From: Bradysia coprophila
Taxonomy: Eukaryota > Arthropoda > Insecta > Diptera > Sciaridae
Reading direction: 5' to 3'
DNA length: 64,000 bases
Assembly: GCF_014529535.1 (NCBI RefSeq)
Contig: NC_050737.1
Span: 558,001 to 622,000, forward strand
Position numbers and translations under genes: made by a program. The stretch's first letter is position 1. Every line of letters begins with the position of its first letter. This document shows, one piece after another, positions 11,125-24,383 of the stretch. The notes beneath the pieces were generated by a model that worked only from the letters and a program-made list of their open reading frames with translations, did not search any database and was not told the DNA's origin.

Positions 11125-14100
11125 TATTGTTGTGTTTTCGTACCAGTTTTCCCGTTACACCAGATGAACTTAGCTTAGAGATTTTTTATCTGTTTTCAAT
11201 CCACAAATACAATCCAATATAATCCATCTGAAACCACATTGAAACGTAGTACAATTACACATGCACTTACGTACATGGTATGTACGAAGTCTTTTATGTG
11301 GATTGAGAAACTGTGGTATGTAAATACATGGAACAAAGCTTTCTAAACTAAAATTTTAGGATGTATCCATTTTAATTCTGACCTATAGTTATTAGATGAA
11401 TCGGATCACTTACCTTTAGAACAATTTAATAATTTATGATGATAATGTCAGAGTGACGAAACGTATTCGGATCAATTAAAGAAAGCCGAAACCGAAACAG
11501 TTCGTCAAAAATCCCGAAATCTTAAACAATTTCCACTCTCAATGTTCCCATATTTTTCTAGATTTTGACACAATTTCCCAAATTTTACTTTTTTTGAAAA
11601 ATAGACAAAATGGAAAATTGATTTCGTCAAATATCCCTTTATACACCTTTACACTACTAATTGCTGAACCATTTTCACACCAGTCTTCTGATTGTGCCCA
11701 ACAATGCAAGCAAGAATGTTAGAGATTATCCAGAAATTTCACGAGAGCAATTAACAGAAGATGTAAAATATTTTTAGGGATTTTTTTTGTTCACCGAATT
11801 TGATCCCATCCACGATCCCGTTTTGAGTTCCATTGAAGCCTACCAAATGTATCCTTTCGTTTTTGGTTGAGACATAACTAACCATTAAATCATTTGAAAC
11901 AGGAGAAAAATATTTTTCTTTATATTTCTAATATTTCTTCATTTTGTTGTTGTTTGTTTTTAATTTTTAATTTATAAATACTGGGTCATTTAAAATTTTT
12001 CCTTTTCAAAGGCAAAATTGTTAAACACAAATTTTCTTTTTAAATATCAATTTTTAACGCAAAAAATTAAATTGACATAATAAAAATAAAAAATAATTTT
12101 TTAATAAAATCAAACAAAAAAAAATTTCTTCTATTGAGAATATGAAAATAACGATTTATTAAAAATGTCGAGATCGAAATGGTTGGTTCCAGAAACCCAT
12201 TTATTTAACTGTCTGTCTGTCTGTCAAAAAACATATTATAAGCAACCAACAAACCAAAATATTATTTAAAATAATTTTTCCATTTTTTTAAACTTTTCTT
12301 TTATTCATTTAATTTCTTTTTATGAAGGTCCCCGAAAATATACAATTTGTTTTTCTTCAATTAATTTTTCATGTTTTTTATTTTAATGTTTTTTTTCTTC
12401 TTCTTTGTCTTTGTCTTTTTTCTTTCTTTTACTTTTAAGCTTTTCCAAGAGAAAATCAATAATCGTGCAATATTTTTGGTTTTCTTTTTAATTTCACTTT
12501 TTTGTTGGTTTTTGTTTGTTTTTTTCCTTTTATAATAAAATATTTAATCACAACACATATACACATCATATTTTCTTAGTCCATTTTTTGTGTATTTTCA
12601 TTATTTTTTCTTAAAAAAAAAGTAAAAATTAAAAAGAAAAAACTCAACATTAAAAATTGAGACATTTAATTTCATTGGAAAATTGAATTTTATGTATAAT
12701 ATTGAGTGAGAATATAATTATGGAAATAGTTCAAAATATGTGAATAAAAAAATCTTTTATTTAATCTCTCAGTAAAATAAACGAGAACCCATACGATTAT
12801 TTGTCAACACAAAATGAATGGAAACGTTATCGGTTTTGTTGTTGTTGTTTTTTCTTAATTCTTCATGAATGCTTTAAAGAAGTTTTACACATTTCATTCA
12901 CTGTATTCAGATTAAATAAAATTGTAATCTGAGTTCAGTTTTGTTTTATCTTTTTGTTTTAATATGTTTTCTTTATTCAAATATAACTACGTAGGTTTCT
13001 TATGAACGAGGACAGAAAATAGTTATATATCTCTTAACTAAAAATCGATTTTTTTTGTCAAAGTTTTTTCTTCTTCCATTTTTCTTAATTTTTTTTTCTT
13101 TTTGTATTAGATTTTAGATATTGTTCTTTGCATAATTTCACTGACTAAAACGAACCTTCTATATTTACATAATTCATTTTCATATAACGTTTAAGTTTGC
13201 ATTACAATAAATTTTTGTTTTGTTTCTTCATAATTTATAATTAATTTTTTTTTTGTTTGCATTAATTTTTTGCTTTATTCATCAAAGATATCATCTCCTT
13301 TCCATTTTATTATTATTATTTTACACATTTTCCCCACATTATATCGAGTTCTATTTTATATTTTCTGGGTTCTTTTATTTGTTTTTTAAATTTAAATTTA
13401 TTCACATTTTTTGTTTGTTTTTCTTTATTTTTTAATTCATTTTCAGAATTTTTCCCGTACTTTTTTTTTTCTTTAAATTATTTTTTTCTTCTTTTCAAAG
13501 TTTGGTTGTCTTTTTCTTTTCTTTTTAAAGGATAGTTTTGTATAGCTAGAAAAATATTTTATAATTTACATTTTTTATTATGTTGTTATCCTTAGCTTTA
13601 AATATTGGTTTCAATTGTGAAATGTTATCAGATTTTCGTAAAATAAATACTGTGGCTGTCGCTATAAACGTTTACCGTTGCTGTTATTAATTGCAAACTT
13701 GTCACCAAATTTATCTCGATTTAGAATGTTATGTACTGTTCATACACATTCACAAACATTTCTAGTTCATCTTTTATGGGAGTAATAATTGGCTAAAATT
13801 TGGACCGGACAACCGTTCTAAGCGCCATGTGCTGCTGAGTCTCAGTACTGTTTTTAGTCAATTAACTTGCTCAGTTAAATTAATTCTAGACGAACACATT
13901 TTGGAATTGTCGTTTTCTTGTCAACGTGAAACAAAAAAGAAACGCCAGATCGTAGGTCGAATCTACCTACTGTTTTGCACATAGATTTATACACTAACAT
14001 TATCGGATCTTCGTTTCCCTAATTACACGCTATTACAAATGGTAAAAGAGAGCAATCAGAAAAATAAAGAATAAATGAATAGTATATTACTATACAAGGG

Positions 14101-16431
14101 AAGAAATTGATATTACGTATGAGTAAAAGTGTCCGAGGGCTTAAGCCCGAGGTACTTTTACTTATCGTGATACGAAATATCAAATTATTTACCAAGTGTA
14201 GTATAACGTTTTTCTTTACGAAGGAGGGAAAGACTTTTCCCTGGGGACGTAAAGTCCATTTTCCCTCCTCAGTAAAGGAAAATATTAAATTTTATGTGTG
14301 AAAACCAGTAGATGCCTTTCTCTCGTTGTTGCAGATTGTCGGTTTTTTAATTGATAGAACTCGGTGCGATCCTACAGTATATCTCTTTGTTACGTTACTA
14401 TTCAAGTGGAAACCTGCATATCTACTTCCGGAAAAAAAGCATTTTAATAATTAAATCCGATCAACGCTATATAACGGCAACCACAACCACAACATCACTA
14501 TTCCTTGAATAGTATTCCGTTGCTGTTTTCATTTTGCTTCTGATTTTAAATTATTTAAATTAACAAACACAAGAACATAAAAGCAATTACTGGTTGTACT
14601 ATAGAATGACACTGTCTAGACTGTGACAAGTTCTACGAATGCAGCCATTTGGTTGTGCCACCGTTTCGTAGAACTTTCCGTTTAGATTGTTTGAAACCCA
14701 TTCCATTTTCGTATTATCGTTTTCCATTTTTGATTTTTCTTTCTTTTTTCTGACGGAATGAGAATAAATGACAGAAAAAAAAAATGTTTACTCAATTCGA
14801 TGATGATCATTTGATGTGTCTAAAAACATTTCACAACATTCCATTCAAATGTGCTAAATTAATTTTTTTTTCTTCTTCATATTTTTGTATGTTTTTTGTG
14901 TGCATTTTATTAAAGGAGTAAAGATCGAGAGTTAACGTTTCAAATCAACATCTAATATTCTTAAGTACAATAAGAGTGTAGGTAAATATGTTTTGTTCAT
15001 TGTATAACCATTATTTTATTATCATTGACGAGGAAAAAAACAACTTAAATAAAAACGAAAATAAATTTAAGAAAAAAAATGTTTTTATTGTTTCTACTAC
15101 AACAAGTCATAAACGAGATTTTTGCCTTTTGCATCTCATACCATGTCTTTATCTTTGTTGGTTCACATTAAACAGAAATATGTTCAGCGTTCCATTACGA
15201 AAAAATTTATTTGAAATTCAAATCTCTCTTCTTGTTATCATTCTTTAAATGCAAATATGAAAATGGTATCTCATAAATGTGTGCATGTGCTAGAGCGCAT
15301 CATATAAATTGGAACATCATCATCTCAAAACTAACAAAATGCCATAATCCACCGAAAACTTGTGTGCATTATTCATGTAAGTATAACTTTATACATTGGA
15401 TACATTGAGACAGCAATGGATCGATGCAGTCGGGTCATTTCATATCGAAAATTATGTGGGATTCCGAACATGGGAATCGTACCCGTTCAATGATTCAGAT
15501 GCCATACCACGCATAATTTTAACTAACGGAAATATTTTGTCGCTTCAGGCTGAGAGGAAGTTTGTCTTTTCAGATAAATCTGGATCAACAAATAACGAAA
15601 CCGGAAAACTATTAAAATCGTAAAACGACCACGTATAATACGAAATTGCTATCAACCAATTTATCTGCAAGTTTAGATCACATAATAAAAACATTAAACA
15701 AACTCCAAAATATTGTCGTGAAATTTGAGGATTTTTTTCTCCGTCTATTTTCTTCCATGCTCGACCCAGTTTCAGATATGAAATGGAAAAAAGAAAAGCG
15801 AAAATTTTCGAATTTTATGAACACTTGCGACATTAAATGACATTTTCAGATTGAATGAGCACGTGTGTGTTGTACTGGTGCTGTACAACTCTTACGGCGA
15901 CTGGATGAAATAATGACAGAAACCGTGAGATGCATCAATGCACAATTGGGAAGAGTCGTTCATTGAATGTTTGGAAAACGGACGGGTGGGTTTTTTTATG
16001 ACTGTCTAGTTTGAATACATAAAATTGAATGACAATAACGAGATGAGTTACAGCGTATGGATGCAATTCGGCGAAACGTTTGCGTATTCGAACAATTTCC
16101 AGTTTTCCAGTCAATTTTTTCAAAAGGATAAGTATGTTCAATAAATTCCTGGTTTAAATGCGAGATTATTTCGCTGCAGCGAGTACAAATACTACGGAAA
16201 GTACAGTGAAGAAACTATGGTTAGATCGAAGACAGTAGAGCGTTTTTTGTTGCCAAATTCAGTATCTACTGTCTCCAGAAACAACTTCAATGCCCTTGAC
16301 CCGATATGATGATGAATAATTAGAGATAAATTTTAAAGCGCCTCAGCCATGCAGCAAAAAAAGTAGTTCAACAAGTCAGTGAAATTTGATCTGAGAAACA
16401 GTAAAGGTCGCATACATTGCACGATGCAAAC
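11125..16431. other. Long AT-rich spacer, T-rich from 11.5 to 13.6 kb
   Basis: No gene is recognised over 5 kb. The part from 11.5 to 13.6 kb is extremely AT-rich with long pyrimidine runs and a CTGT tetramer run near 12211. Two foldbacks lie at about 14109-14181 and 14206-14290. Short open frames at 15396-15623 and 15646-15840 are in different frames and resemble nothing known. The stretch may include 3' UTR of the SelP-like gene, or of BTBD7 from the other strand. Confidence 0.45.
14109..14290. repeat. Two adjacent hairpins
   Basis: At 14109-14181 GATATT...GAGTAAAAGT is mirrored by ACTTTTAC...AATATC around GGGCTTAAGCCC. At 14206-14290 TTTCTTTACGAAGGAGGGAAA is mirrored by TTTTCCCTCCTCAGTAAAGG. 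Both look like small foldback elements. Confidence 0.55.
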
Positions 16432-16982
16432 CAGGGCCAATTTTTCAGATAGTTTTTGTGAAAATCAAGAAAGTTAAAAAAAGTAATCAGGAAAACTCGA
16501 GAAATTTCGAAAAAAAAATTGCGAAAGATTTCTTGAATTTTCTCGATTTTCTACAATTTATCGAATTTCTCCATTTTCTCAATACAGTCAGAGGCAGTCA
16601 AATTTCAGCATGAATTTGCTTCAGCTGTTTGTCAGCTGATCCACACATACAATCAAAACACGCAGCGTGATACTGGTAAAACCGTATAAAGAGATAAAAC
16701 AGAATATCCAAAAGAGTCTTCCCCATCCAGCTTAGTTAAATTAACTGGTCCAGTTAACTTAACTGGACTTGTACAAATTTTGACATTGTCCCCCTTCGAG
16801 ACCAGTTGAATAATTCCTTTTTTGCTCTTTGAACACATTGTAAACACTATATAAACAGGTTTGATTGTTTTTGTGGATCAGCTGAAAGACAAGTGAAATT
16901 CATGATGGTATTTCACTGCCTCTAACTATATCAAGAAATTTTATGAATTCAAGATTTTTTTTCTTATCAAAATTAGCCCCTG
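16432..16982. mobile_element. hAT-like MITE split by a TA-flanked MITE
   Basis: The ends CAGGGCCAATTTTTCAGATA and, in reverse, CAGGGGCTAATTTTGATAAG form short inverted termini. The inner sequence repeats TCGAGAAATTTC-like units. Flanks ATGCAAAC and ATACCAAC agree at six of eight bases, a worn 8-bp duplication. The body is interrupted at 16585-16928 by a second element, so this one is the older. Confidence 0.6.
16585..16928. mobile_element. mariner-like MITE, TA target duplication
   Basis: A 344-bp foldback is flanked by TA at 16583-16584 and 16929-16930. The termini are CAGTCAGAGGCAGTCAAATT and, on the reverse side, TAGTTAGAGGCAGTGAAAT. The arms continue through CATGAATTT and TCAGCTGATCCACA. 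CAGT-type ends and TA duplication fit the Tc1/mariner superfamily. There is no transposase. Confidence 0.75.
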
Positions 16983-17977
16983 ATACCAACAACGCTTGCA
17001 AATGGACAACTTTTATTAGATCCATTCATGCCACAGAAAAAGTTACAAATTAAACATTCGTTAAAAAAAAGTAGAGAGAAATGGACAAAGTTCATCGTAC
17101 AGATTCGTAAATGCATTTTTATTTTCAATTAAAGTTTTCAAATTTGCTGCTACGGTTGTTTGTTATAACGTTGGAATTCAAAGAGTCAAGAGAAAACAAA
17201 CATTCAGGTTTTTTTTCGTGTAAATAAATAAATTTTTAAATTAAACATGTTTTTAACATTTTGGAAAAATAAACGGGCACTCCGTTTCATTATATATTAT
17301 TCGAGGAATATTTTCTTTTTCTAAATTTCTGCAACAAAGTACGACCGCACAATATACAGTATTTTTGTATTTTACATCAAACCCGAATTATAACTCATCA
17401 CTGATGAATTTCGCTTATAGCTTGAATGCTCTATAAACCATATACTTATTACATTATATCCATATAGTCACAGATAATTAGGCTGAACAGTTTTCAGCTA
17501 TATTTTTTTAGATGTCCGAGTTGTAAATGTCGAGAGACCGAACACGCAAAGTGAATCACTGTGAAATATATACATTGCGGTTTAGCTTCATTAACATCAA
17601 TTAAAACTTTCGAGAAAATGTTCCGACGAAAAGTTATATCTATTCGAATCTGTGTAGACTGATGTAAATGATTGGACGTTCTCTATTACAGAAATTTATG
17701 TGTTCAGTCTATAAAAAAATAACTAGAAAAAATCGTATAACAAAAAAATAAAATAAAAAAGATTTGTGTACGAGACTTTAAATAAAACAATAAAAAAAAA
17801 CGAAAAATACGAATTTCTGTCATTAAACTCGTTCATCACTTTAAAAATAAAAAGTTTTTCGTTCATATTACTTTTCCGTTCGATAACACTGAAACTTTAC
17901 ATTTTTATTTTCTAATATTCTTTTCCTTCTCCAACTTTTTTTTTTTGATTTTTGTTTTGTTTTCTTCATTTTTTTAG

Positions 17978-18085
17978 TGAATGTACTGTTACCACTGTTA
18001 CCAATCGATGATAAGTTATCCAAATTGTAATTTGGATTTTTTTTTATAAATTATATGAACTGTAACAGGGTAACAGTACATTCCC
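17978..18085. repeat. Short foldback repeat
   Basis: GAATGTACTGTTACC near 17980 recurs in reverse as GGGTAACAGTACATTC near 18070, with an inner inversion around CCAAATTGTAATTTGG. It is probably a small degraded MITE downstream of BTBD7. Confidence 0.5.
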
Positions 18086-18227
18086 TCATTTTTTTATTTA
18101 TTTTTTTACTTTTTTGTTTGTTTTTTTGTTTTTTTTTTACTTTTTTCATTTTTTTTCTTTTTATTTTTGCTGTGGTTCAAAAAGGCATACTAAAGTATAG
18201 GCCCTCATCGGGAGCCACACGCAGTCT

Positions 18228-21200
18228 CTATAAAAATCTTGGTGGCCCCGAATGATATGAACTAGGTGGAGCCGGACTTTGCCTACTTTGTAATACATAC
18301 GGTGACGGAGAGACTGGCCTACGCATGTAATGGTGATGATGATGCTGGAAGTTAAATTAAAATTTTGAGGGTAAATTTTCCACATTTTTCACAATTTTTT
18401 CGGTAAATATAGGTACGGCCAGGGTCTGAGAATTATTTCGCTAAATTTCACCGAATTTTTTGAGTGAAACTTGGTGAAATTTAGTGAAATATTTCTTGGC
18501 TCTGGGTACCTTTTCGACGCCGAAGGTTATTCTTATCAAAAAGTTGTTCAGTGGTAGTGTAGTCTGTAAAATTCGTAAATTTTTTATATAAAATAATTTT
18601 GTGACACCCTGCACTACACCGCTGTTGTCAACCGTAAAAAAGCGGCGATAAGAAAAAATTGTTTGAACTGCCGGGTAGTAGTCCAGTCCCTTGTGTCAAT
18701 TTGCTCGCTTGTCGTTCTTCGAGCTTTTTCGTCATCATATATGATTGTCAATGAAACGTCGCAAAACCTCAGGTCGTTTCGTACCTTAGACTGACTGAAT
18801 CGGTACATTTTACAGATAAACAGAACAAGTTTTTGCTCAGAATCATACTCTGGGTCGATTGCAAAGAACTTGTTTTGGATGCTCTAACCTAATACACGAG
18901 TGTTTGATTGTAGTTTGTAACGTTGCAACGGATTATTTATAATGGAGAAATAGATTGAAATAGAATGTACGAGAGAAATTGCACATTCTGACACACAACG
19001 AAGCGCTGTGTGTATTGTGACTTGCAGAGTTTCGTAAAACGTGGTTCGACCACAAAAAATTTCAAAAGGAAAAAGAGTCGGTCGCTTGAATATAATTCAA
19101 AGCTATGCCTCCCTTAACGACAAACTTGTTTACAAGGAATATGGCAATCGGAAATACTTTTCTTCTTACTCACGTGATAACAGAATAACATTAAAGTTAA
19201 TTGGGTTCTAACTGCGGTACAACTTAATATGCGGAACACTTTCTTTTTGTGCTGAAAATATTTTTTTCTTTCCATCGGACACAAGGAGGAAAAGAAACTT
19301 GCACAAAAATACCATACACAAACACCTCAATTTTGAATGATGAAAGTGAAAGTTTCGCTTCCGTTTCCTTCATTGCACTGTTTCGTAAACAAATTTAGCT
19401 TTCAATCGATTTTCCATTTTCCATTTATCCGCTTGACGGCAATTTCGGTGTAAGGTTCTGATTCTCGTACGATTCGTAACAAAAGTCGAGGGACAAATAG
19501 TCACAGGTGCGATGCTCAAACTCGAGAACAGTTTCCGATAATCAGTCATGTGTCATTTGAAAGCGAAAGTACGACATAGGAAAGCTTCGAGTTCACTTTG
19601 TGAAAGTTGGTGTGACAAAAGAATAATTTGAATATTGAAATCGTAAGTCAATCTTTCGCTCAGCAAAAACGAAAAAACTAAATGCAACATACCTGAATTC
19701 CAAGTACACCAATACCGGAAGCACCACCCATCATGTGACTAGGACCGTCTCCTAAATCCAATTGAAGACTTTCGGGAGGATCGCCTAATTGTAATTGGCC
19801 TAAGGATGCAGTTGCCATTGCTACATCTGGCATGATATCTGCAAAACAGAGACGAATTTGGATGTCATGTTTGCCATCTTCAATATGTTTTCCAGCACGA
19901 AGTAATCCCATCATTTTTTCAAAGAGAAACGTAAATTTAAGTTAAAACTATTTCTCACCTGACAAATGACCATCAGAACACGAACTGGATTCTGGATTCT
20001 CGCCGGGCAAGCGAAAAACGCCATCTCGTTCCGTTATGAGAGCGGGCAATTCATGTCGACGTCCATGACCGTATAAAGGCAATGGTTGCTGACGCGGGAA
20101 TGTCAAATTTCTACCGTAACAGGCCATATTGTGTGTACTCGAATCAGAAGGCAGTGCTGGCGATGGCGGTGGCGACGTTTCATCCATCGCTTGTACAACA
20201 TCAATGTCATCATCGTGACCATGGGATGAAACCGATCCAGCTGACTGGCCCGTATTGGTGGTATCATCGACGCAATAGCATGAAGCATTCTCCAATAAAT
20301 CAGCAACTGCATCTGGAAGATTAAATTCACGAACAACACGCAGTCTAATTTGTCGATAAATTTCGGGTCTAGACGATAGAGGCAGAGACGATGCTCTTTG
20401 GCAAATTGGTGACGATCGCAATTTTTGCTCACGTTTGGTCAATGCTACCATGGTACTTGGATCCGGTGTCGGTAAAGCGGCTGCAACTATATCTAATCCA
20501 ACTGACCCGCCGCCACCATTACCGCTGCCAGTTGTACCCAATCTTGAAACCATGTACAATGTGTCTGGAATGTCCGGCATATGTCGACTTCTTCGCATCC
20601 TTAAAATATCCATTTGTTGTGAAGCTATTCGATCTTCTAGTAATGACTTAATCTCTTCATAGTAAGGCATAAATAGACGAGGTCGCACAAATAGCCCATG
20701 ATTTTTTCCACATCGAACCCATGCATTGATGCGTAAATTTTCCCGTTCGTCCCCAATCATGTGCGATGGAGGCGTGCTGACAAGTCCCCGACGTATTGCT
20801 TGATTTAAAATTTCACTATTTGGTGGCAGCACGTGATCCATACGGACCAGAGGTAGTAATTCGGATAGAATTTCGCGTAGTTCAATGTCACTTAAATCCC
20901 GCTTTTTGATTCCTTTTCGGGTTACCGAGTGAGCTGTGTGACTTAGTAGATTCGGTTCACGATCTTCCATACGACGAATTAATTCATTCTCACCCCACTT
21001 TAGAACGGCTTGAAGTACTTCCAGTTCGGATGCTTGTAGAAAATTACTTTGCAACGCGTTGATAAGTTGCGTTTTGTCCAATTGATGCAGAACTGGCGAT
21101 GCAACAATAGCCGAAAATTCTTCACGTAAATAATGGCATGACTGACGATGTACCCAGGCCGAGCCGTGAGGTTGATTACCCCATTTAAGCACTTGAGGTA

Positions 21201-22425
21201 ATGTTTCCAATGATAACCACTCTAAAATCAAGTCTTCACAGCCTTGTGCAAGAATGTCTAATTCCAAAAATCGTCCAATTTGATACAATTCCATTGCTTC
21301 CTCCAAAGGAGTCGGTCTCGTTCGACCGGTGTGCGTTAATATTTGAACTTCACCAAGACTACCAGCACTATTTCCACAACCATTTCCACGCAAAATTAAT
21401 GTCAAATCAACTGTGTCCAAGTATATAGCATGAAGTAGCACTCGTGCATATCGTTTCGGTATCACACTTTCATCGAGAACTATCCTGGTGGGAACATGCA
21501 GTGCACGTTCCGTATGTTCGTCACCATTTCTGGTGCGACGTTGTATAAGATTGCGGAAGAAGGGTGAACGAGCGCTTAATATCGCTTTATGGCAAGGCAA
21601 TTCCAATTTCGGCCGAAACCCGTACTCAGATGATATGGAATCGGGACGATGGTAATCCGATCCCTCGGATGTAAACACAAGCGCTGCGTCTGCATAGTCT
21701 CCCGTTTCGAGTAGGTATCGTAGATCATGTTCCAGTGGATTTGGTGTACCGAAATCTTCACCCAAACGACGCAAGAGATTCACATCGATGGTTGGATCGT
21801 GCGGACATAAATCTCCCGTGTATAAATAACGAAGTAATGATGAGAATAGTGGAACATCAACTGGCGATGAGCGCAATTCCAAACAAATGCGTGCACCAAA
21901 CCCTGGACATCCAGCTAAAAGGTCACGAAAGTATGGACAACGCGCTGACAACAGAGCACGATGAACGGGAAAAACTGTCCCACGAAAAACTAAATCACAG
22001 TCGGTACAGTGCTTGAAATCATACAGTGCTGATAAATCTTGTTTAAATGTTGTGGCAGGCGGTCGAGCCAATTCAGCTTGAACCGATAAATCCTTTAGTG
22101 CTGCTAACGCTTCATATTCCTCCAACAGTGAGGCCAATTCAATTGGACTCCAATCCGACACAAAATCTCTTAACACTCGTCCATGGTCACAGGCTTTCGA
22201 TGACCGTCGTCGTCTAATGAATTTCTTTCGCAATGTTGCAAATCCGGTCACTTTTTTCCGTCTTTGCTCACGTATGAATATACCAGATGAAGACGGGGTG
22301 GCTGTTGCAGAGCCTCCAGGACAATCAGTTGACGCTGTCGCCCCCATTGTACTTTCAGTCATACGTAGCCCCGCTTTGCTATCGCACCAATATAATCCGC
22401 AGCAACTCCATAGGCCTGCGCTCAT
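18228..22425 (-). CDS. BTBD7: BTBD7 homologue, double-BTB/BACK protein
   Basis: Minus-strand exons 22425-19959, 19838-19693 and 18344-18228 join in consistent phases (1, then 0) to give 909 residues. The order matches vertebrate BTBD7. A basic segment KKFIRRRRSSK is followed by BTB1 from about residue 135 (CDLVFRGTVFPVHRALLSARCPYF), BTB2 (LPCHKAILSARSPFFRNLIQ), a BACK domain (GCEDLILEWLSLETLPQVLKWG; AHSVTRKGIKKRDLS) and PDTLYMVSRLG. The conserved DIMPDVAM motif is in exon 2, and a His run followed by Pro/Ser-rich sequence lies in exon 3. In vertebrates it promotes branching morphogenesis and epithelial remodelling. An internal ATG at 22347 would start MGATAS, matching human MGANAS. A 5' UTR intron ending in TTTCCAG is likely just upstream. 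Confidence 0.93.
18420..18504. mobile_element. Short hAT-like MITE in BTBD7 intron
   Basis: 85 bp with inverted ends CAGGGTCTGAGAATTATTTC and CAGAGCCAAGAAATATTTCA. The centre is made of TTTCACC/GGTGAAA units. Flanks share GGTAC (18412 and 18505), the remains of a target duplication. Confidence 0.55.
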
Positions 22426-24383
22426 TACTTTACAGGCGAACCTGGAAACAAATGGATTATTTTTAATCGGAGCAGCTAAATTCAGTCCATCTGCTGGTGT
22501 TGTTCAAAATGCATGTTGACATTTGGTGACCTAAATTCAAACACTCAAATGTGTATAAGATAAAATGTTGTTCGTGACCCACCCATTTACCTGCATTCAT
22601 GTTTTCTTTGATATACGTCTTCTATTTCCTTATTGACAAACTGCTAATTATTTCACTGACCACCGAAATTTCTCTGTGTACACATTAGTCCATTAAACAA
22701 TATTTAGGCAAGACTGTCAGCCATGTTTACAAAAAAAAATCATTATACACTTTTTACTTCCGACGTCGTTCATTCAACCATTTCTTTTTCAAGGTAATTT
22801 TTTGCGTTCAAATTTCCACAATAAACCAATTCACTTCACTCCCTCGAATACGATCACCGCTCAATGCACTAATTCCACAATAATTCGGTTCATTTTTACG
22901 TTCATTATTGTGTTCAATCCAATTCAATCAATTCGAGAATTCGTCTTGTTATTTTGATGGAAAAAGAAAATGGATGAAAACTGGCTGCAACACTAAAAAC
23001 CTGAAATTATGTTCGAGCAGAAAAATATTGAACGACTAGGCGAGTTATGGCGAAACTCGCACGAACACTAGAGGTAATAATGGACGAAAAGTAAGTCAAA
23101 AGATTAGAAATTTTGTGTTTTGAACAAACAATAGCGATTACGCCTATCGCGTAATGTTTAATTTTCACATTTTTGATACGAATTTGCGAATTCGTTGTTA
23201 ATTTCTCAATTTCACTTTTTTTTGGACCAACAGCTGTGCTCTGTGGCATTGGTTCGTGCGGGTCAAATGAGTGCGTTCTGCCCGAATCGAAGTGGAAGAA
23301 AATGTCACTACACATTCTTCTTACTTGTGTGTATAGGTCTAATACAGGCTGATAATTCAAATATTTTCTTATTAGAAAGTAAATTAGAAAAATGTTTGGA
23401 AACACTTCAATTAGATCAATTTAGTGGGATTTTTGATGGATTCATATTAAGAATTCTGGTAGAATACGAGAAAATGTCCTTTTTAAGTGTGCGGTGTGAT
23501 TAACCATATTTTCTCCACTCAAAAGACCATGAGAAAATGGTCACTTCGTTCGGGCTACAACCCGCGAAATTGCCTAAAATATACCGTCCACAACAGATAC
23601 GTAAATAAATATTAATCACACCTCTCTCATAATGAAAAACGTTGTTTTCACCTCTGGGAAAAAATAGGAAATTCTAACTCGATCCGTTCTGGTCACAAAA
23701 CTTTGCTCTTGTAGACTGTTTTTGCTGACGCTATTCTGTCTCACTAAGAGACAAGTGCTAATTCATCAACTTACTTGTACTCCCTTTAGCTTAGTATAAA
23801 GGTTTGGTATTATTTCAGAAATTCAGGACACGTGTCGTACGTTTCTGCATCCCTTTTAGTTTTTTTCGGAACATGAAGATTTTTATTATGTTTCTGTGTC
23901 GAAAATAAGGGGTATTCTGAAGCCCATTAGCTTTTTTAACCCTTTCATGACTTTTTTGAATATCTGTTCTGAACGCTTGATTTGTATTTTCGTGAAATTG
24001 CTGTAAATCAACAGTTCAAAACATATACACAAAAACTTGGGCTTGGGCCATTCACGAATGACCCTGTGTACAGTTTATCTATACTTTTTTCACGCAGGAA
24101 AACGATGAAAATATACAGTCGGATGCAAACATTATATAGACAGTTCGACGAAAGTTTTTGATGTTTATCAACTGGACGGTATTAAACGTATACGTTTGTT
24201 TCTGTCTGAAAAAAGAAAGGCAAAAAAGGAGTGACATACAAACCATACAAAAACCAAAACAACTAACATCTGTTTGACATTTGGTGTTATCTTTGTAACG
24301 TCGAACACCAAAACTATGTAACACAATTTGTGCCGTCCTGTGTGATTTGCGTCAATAACTTTCGTTAAATCAGTTAGTCAACA
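22426..24383. other. Divergent promoter region of BTBD7 and TAB1
   Basis: The two genes point away from each other across this 2-kb spacer. It contains the probable 5' UTR exon of BTBD7. Part of a repeat at about 23625-23680 (TTTTCACCTC then AAAAATAGGAAATT) recurs near 42741-42780. Open frames at 23007-23503 on both strands overlap and show no motif. Confidence 0.5.

Noticed and set aside
12205-12230. CTGT repeats and other short tandem units as a possible CRISPR-like or satellite array
   Set aside because: Only a few tetramer copies without spacers; this is an ordinary microsatellite in a eukaryotic genome.
13253-13435. Phe-rich 60-codon frame
   Set aside because: It is a product of T-rich low-complexity DNA.
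15396-15840. Two successive open frames with fairly normal codon look
   Set aside because: They are in different frames, the first lacks an ATG at its open start, and neither resembles a known protein.
18161-18385. Minus-strand 74-codon frame at the BTBD7 3' end
   Set aside because: It is an out-of-frame shadow of BTBD7 exon 3, whose own frame gives the His run and Pro/Ser-rich C-terminus.
23007-23503. Antisense pair of frames of 132 and 102 codons upstream of TAB1
   Set aside because: They overlap in antisense, have no conserved motif, and lie in the spacer between divergent genes.
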